Positions 6,534-8,546 of a DNA stretch of 8,546 bases are shown one piece after another. Made by a program: the position numbers and the translations under genes. Each line of letters opens with the position of its first letter. The stretch's first letter is position 1. The stretch covers positions 1-8,546 of the forward strand of contig DAKU01000070.1 of the NCBI GenBank assembly GCA_002508425.1, read 5' to 3'. The notes beneath the pieces were generated by a model. It saw only the letters and a program-made list of their open reading frames with translations, was not told where the DNA came from and searched no databases. This DNA is from Methanosarcinaceae archaeon UBA470 (lineage in GTDB: Archaea > Halobacteriota > Methanosarcinia > Methanosarcinales > Methanosarcinaceae).

Positions 6534-7340
6534 ATGAAAAAAGCATTGATTGACGTGTTATTTGCTTCAGATCAGAGAAAGGAGGTTCTTCTATTGTTGC
6601 AGGAAGAACCAAAAGAAACGGAAAATCTCCTCACGTCCCTGAAAACAACAAGAAATGAATTACTTCCACAGATAAAGCTCTTGGAAAAACATCATCTTGT
6701 TTCTCACTATGAAGACACCTACGAATTGACAGCTATCGGGAAAGTAATAGTTGATGAAATAGTTCCTTTATTAGAGAAAATTGATGTTTTAGATACGGAT
6801 ATTGATTACTGGGGAACTCGTAAACTTGATTTTATTCCACCTCATCTTTTTAAAAGTCTACTGGAGCTTAAGGAATGCCAGATAATAAATCCGTATACTC
6901 AAAGTATATATGCTCGCCCTCTAGAGATATATGGGACAGATGATAAGTTCCAAGAGACTTCGAAGAATTGCAATAATTTTTATGCAGTCTCTGCATTTTT
7001 TCATCCGAATTTCATCAACATGTTTACAGAGATGCTTCATGGCAAGGTAAAAATAAATGTAATAGTTACTGCGAATGTGGTTGACATTATCAGAAATCAA
7101 TACCAAGCTGAATACATAGAAATCATAAAAAGTAAATTGTTTAATTTGTTTGTTTACCCCAAAAAGATAGACTTCGTATCTTTTGCATATAACGAATACT
7201 ACTTACTCATGCGCTTGCTGACTAATGAAGGAAACTACGATTATAAGTACATTCTAAGTTCCAACCAAAGTACGCTCGAATGGGGAAAAGAACTCTTCGG
7301 ATATTACCTAAAAGATTCTGTGCCAGTGGCGAGGATTTAA
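6534..7340 (+). CDS. Winged-helix regulator with DUF1724/FilR1-like domain, copy 1
   Basis: A 268-residue soluble transcription regulator. Residues 1-75 form a winged helix-turn-helix: helices over 4-54 and a wing around HYEDTYELTAIG (58-69). After a linker with DYWGTRKLDFIPPHLF (91-106), residues from about 115 to 255 resemble the DUF1724/FilR1 domain found with such winged helices in methanogens, the group that includes the Msr regulators of Methanosarcina and FilR1 of Methanothrix. That domain is thought to sense a signal, but no ligand can be inferred. The start has a strong AAAGGAGG eight bases upstream (6518-6525). Copy 2 begins with the same residues. It is divergent from the small membrane-protein gene with close promoters, so it may regulate that gene or itself. 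The family assignment is by pattern memory; the exact target is unknown. Confidence 0.85.
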   Translation: MKKALIDVLFASDQRKEVLLLLQEEPKETENLLTSLKTTRNELLPQIKLLEKHHLVSHYEDTYELTAIGKVIVDEIVPLLEKIDVLDTDIDYWGTRKLDFIPPHLFKSLLELKECQIINPYTQSIYARPLEIYGTDDKFQETSKNCNNFYAVSAFFHPNFINMFTEMLHGKVKINVIVTANVVDIIRNQYQAEYIEIIKSKLFNLFVYPKKIDFVSFAYNEYYLLMRLLTNEGNYDYKYILSSNQSTLEWGKELFGYYLKDSVPVARI

Positions 7341-7350
7341 TGATTCTGAG

Positions 7351-7369
7351 TTATTTTTTATTATTTTTA
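7351..7369 (+). terminator. T-rich terminator after regulator copy 1
   Basis: TTATTTTTTATTATTTTTA begins ten bases after the TAA stop and has no strong hairpin, as is usual for archaeal termination. The equivalent tract follows copy 2. Confidence 0.55.
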
Positions 7370-7452
7370 CCGCGATTGCCGAATTTACTATGGAAATACA
7401 GGATGCATAATGTATCAGACAAGAGATACTGAGTATTTAATATAATGAATGA

Positions 7453-7608
7453 AAGGACATTGGATTCTCTAAGGATACATTGCATTATATGAAGCAGAAT
7501 GCTAAAGTTGATAAGTTATTTACTTTGAATGCTCATGTGAGAGAACGGGCGAAGATGAGGAAAACGTACAGAACAGTACAAGTAAATAAAATAAGTTTAT
7601 TTGCATAA
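7453..7608 (+). pseudogene. Short gene remnant between the two regulators
   Basis: A frame of 51 codons, bounded by a stop at 7450-7452 and ending at TAA 7606-7608, reads KDIGFSKDTLHYMKQNAKVDK and continues LFTLNAHVRER. It looks like real protein: a helix-turn-helix-like GFSKDTLHYMKQ followed by a basic FTLNAHVRER motif. It has no ribosome site; the only ATG (7489) lies inside the motif, and the last 20 residues look random. The pattern reminds me of the C-terminal end of some archaeal Cas1 proteins, but this is a memory-based resemblance and no other cas gene or CRISPR repeat is in the window. It is best called a decayed 3' fragment of an unidentified gene, which either was caught between the duplicated units or marks where they were joined. 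Confidence 0.35.
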
Positions 7609-7657
7609 TAGATATAAACTAGTTAGTATAATTTGTTTTGAACGTTGGTGCCTAAAC

Positions 7658-7671
7658 ACTTAATATTAAGT
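7658..7671 (+). promoter_or_regulatory. 14-bp perfect palindrome before regulator copy 2
   Basis: ACTTAATATTAAGT is a perfect palindrome and overlaps the conserved 15-bp element (7662-7676). Beyond one mismatch on each side, an A-run on the left pairs with a T-run on the right. It could bind a dimeric winged-helix protein. Copy 1 keeps only the right half (CAATATTAAGT). Confidence 0.45.
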
Positions 7672-7714
7672 TTTGCGAGATGGGCATTATTTTACTTTTT
7701 AAGAGGTAGTGCAA

Positions 7715-8521
7715 ATGAAAAAAGCATTGATTGATGTGTTATTTGCTTCAGATAAAAGAAAGCAGGTTCTTGTATTGTTGCAGGAAGAACCAAAAGAAAT
7801 GAAAACTCTCCTCACGTCCCTGGAAACAACAAGGAAGGAATTAGTTCCGCAGATGAAGATATTGGAAAAGCATCATCTTGTTTCTCATTATGAAGACACC
7901 TACGAATTGACAGCTATCGGGAAACTAATAGTTGATGAAATAGTTCCTTTATTAGAAAAAATTGGGGTGTTAGATACGGATATTGATTACTGGGGAACTC
8001 GTAAACTTGATTTTATTCCGCCTCATCTTTTTAAAAGAATACTGGAATTTAAGGATTGTCAGATAATAAATCCTTACACTCAAAGTATATATGCTCGACC
8101 TCGAGAGCTATATGGAGCATATGATCTATCCAAAGAGGCTTCCACTAGAGGGAAGATATTTTTTGCAGTCACGACATTTTTTTATGACAACTTTGCTCAG
8201 GTGTTTACTGAGATGCTTCAAGGTCAGGTAAAGATAAATATAATTGTTACCCCCGATATACTTAACAGAATCCAAACTCATGACAGAGATGAATATGTAG
8301 AAATTGTTAAAGACGAATTGTTTAATTTGTTTGTCTACCCCAAAAAAATAGAATTTGTATCTTTTGGATTTAATGAATTCTACTTACTCATGCGTTTACT
8401 AGATGGTAAGGGAGAATACGATTATAAGTACATGCTATGTTCTAACCAAAATGCACTTGAGTGGGGAAAAGAACTCTTCGAATACTACTTGAAAGATTCT
8501 ATACCAGTGGAGGAAATTTAA
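7715..8521 (+). CDS. Winged-helix regulator with DUF1724/FilR1-like domain, copy 2
   Basis: Tandem paralog of the gene at 6534, also 268 residues. The start is ATG 7715, aligned with copy 1 (both MKKALIDVLFASD) and preceded by AGAGGT seven to eight bases upstream; an in-frame GTG at 7709 would add two residues and is not needed. Over the first 134 residues I count about 19 differences from copy 1, and only two (71 and 84) in residues 51-107, which cover the recognition wing and the DYWGTRKLDF linker. From about 135 to 200 the two differ heavily, then become similar again (LFNLFVYPKKI, then EWGKELF). The two probably bind the same or very similar DNA but respond to different signals. A T-tract (8535-8540) follows the TAA. 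Confidence 0.85.
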   Translation: MKKALIDVLFASDKRKQVLVLLQEEPKEMKTLLTSLETTRKELVPQMKILEKHHLVSHYEDTYELTAIGKLIVDEIVPLLEKIGVLDTDIDYWGTRKLDFIPPHLFKRILEFKDCQIINPYTQSIYARPRELYGAYDLSKEASTRGKIFFAVTTFFYDNFAQVFTEMLQGQVKINIIVTPDILNRIQTHDRDEYVEIVKDELFNLFVYPKKIEFVSFGFNEFYLLMRLLDGKGEYDYKYMLCSNQNALEWGKELFEYYLKDSIPVEEI

Positions 8522-8532
8522 TGATTCAGAGT

Positions 8533-8546
8533 CATTTTTTACTATA
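8533..8546 (+). terminator. T-rich terminator after regulator copy 2 (partly outside window)
   Basis: CATTTTTTACTATA lies 12 bases after the stop and matches the tract after copy 1 in position and sequence. The window ends here. Confidence 0.45.

Larger units (their letters stand above)
6428..7366 (+). repeat. Duplicated regulator unit, copy 1
   Basis: The unit runs from the AGATATA block through the regulator gene to the T-rich tract after its stop. The same order recurs at 7610-8546 with an almost constant offset of 1181-1182 bases. Upstream blocks, gene length and the 3' flank (TAATGATTC, GAGT, ATTTTTTA) all correspond, so promoter, gene and terminator were duplicated together. Confidence 0.8.
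7610..8546 (+). repeat. Duplicated regulator unit, copy 2
   Basis: Counterpart of 6428-7366, containing the AGATATA and AGTATAATT blocks, the AATATTAAGTTTTGC element, a 268-codon regulator and the TAATGATTC...ATTTTTTA 3' flank. The window ends inside or just after this flank, so a third copy further on cannot be excluded. Confidence 0.8.

Overview
The window looks like a piece of a methanogenic archaeon, most likely a Methanosarcina-type organism (Methanosarcinaceae; genus not resolved). The reasons are an archaeal type-II peptidyl-tRNA hydrolase, an ATP-grasp ligase closely resembling MptN (which adds glutamate to tetrahydromethanopterin to give tetrahydrosarcinapterin), two winged-helix/DUF1724 (FilR1-like) regulators of the kind known from methanogens, and a mix of Shine-Dalgarno-led and apparently leaderless genes. 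No confident gene here ends in TAG, which fits a pyrrolysine-using lineage but does not prove it.

Positions 1-4322 (minus strand) hold a type I restriction-modification operon read hsdM - orf57 - orf103 - hsdS - AlbA_2/RecG-like remnant. Every one of the four junctions is an ATGA four-base overlap, so the genes look translationally coupled. The 57-codon gene between hsdM and orf103 is easily missed because it is short. No hsdR is in the window; it would be expected beyond position 1. Two members of the operon look damaged: hsdS has a TGA where its own second half has a conserved Trp codon, and the last gene joins the N-terminal tip of an AlbA_2 protein directly to what looks like its C-terminal part, followed by a 12-bp repeat (Thr-Thr-Pro-Ile) that runs off the window edge.

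Positions 4323-4619 are non-coding apart from a candidate hsdM promoter and a T-rich run after pth2. Positions 4620-5922 (minus strand) hold two core housekeeping genes, mptN then pth2, probably co-transcribed. mptN has no Shine-Dalgarno and a TATA-like box at the distance expected for a leaderless mRNA.

Positions 6189-6384 (minus strand) hold a small two-helix membrane protein of LiaF/DUF5668 type whose only plausible ATG is one G out of frame. It is divergent from the first of two tandem paralogous regulators (6534-7340 and 7715-8521, plus strand). The regulators are both exactly 268 residues, share conserved upstream blocks and 3' T-tracts, and so represent a duplication of a whole transcription unit of about 0.94 kb. 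The DNA-binding half is nearly identical and the putative sensor half has diverged. Between them lies a short gene remnant of unknown or possibly Cas1-like origin.

Nothing here amounts to a clearly new biological system. The most unusual parts are the ATGA-chained RM operon with two uncharacterised small proteins and eroded specificity and accessory subunits, and the duplicated regulator unit beside a divergent membrane-protein gene.
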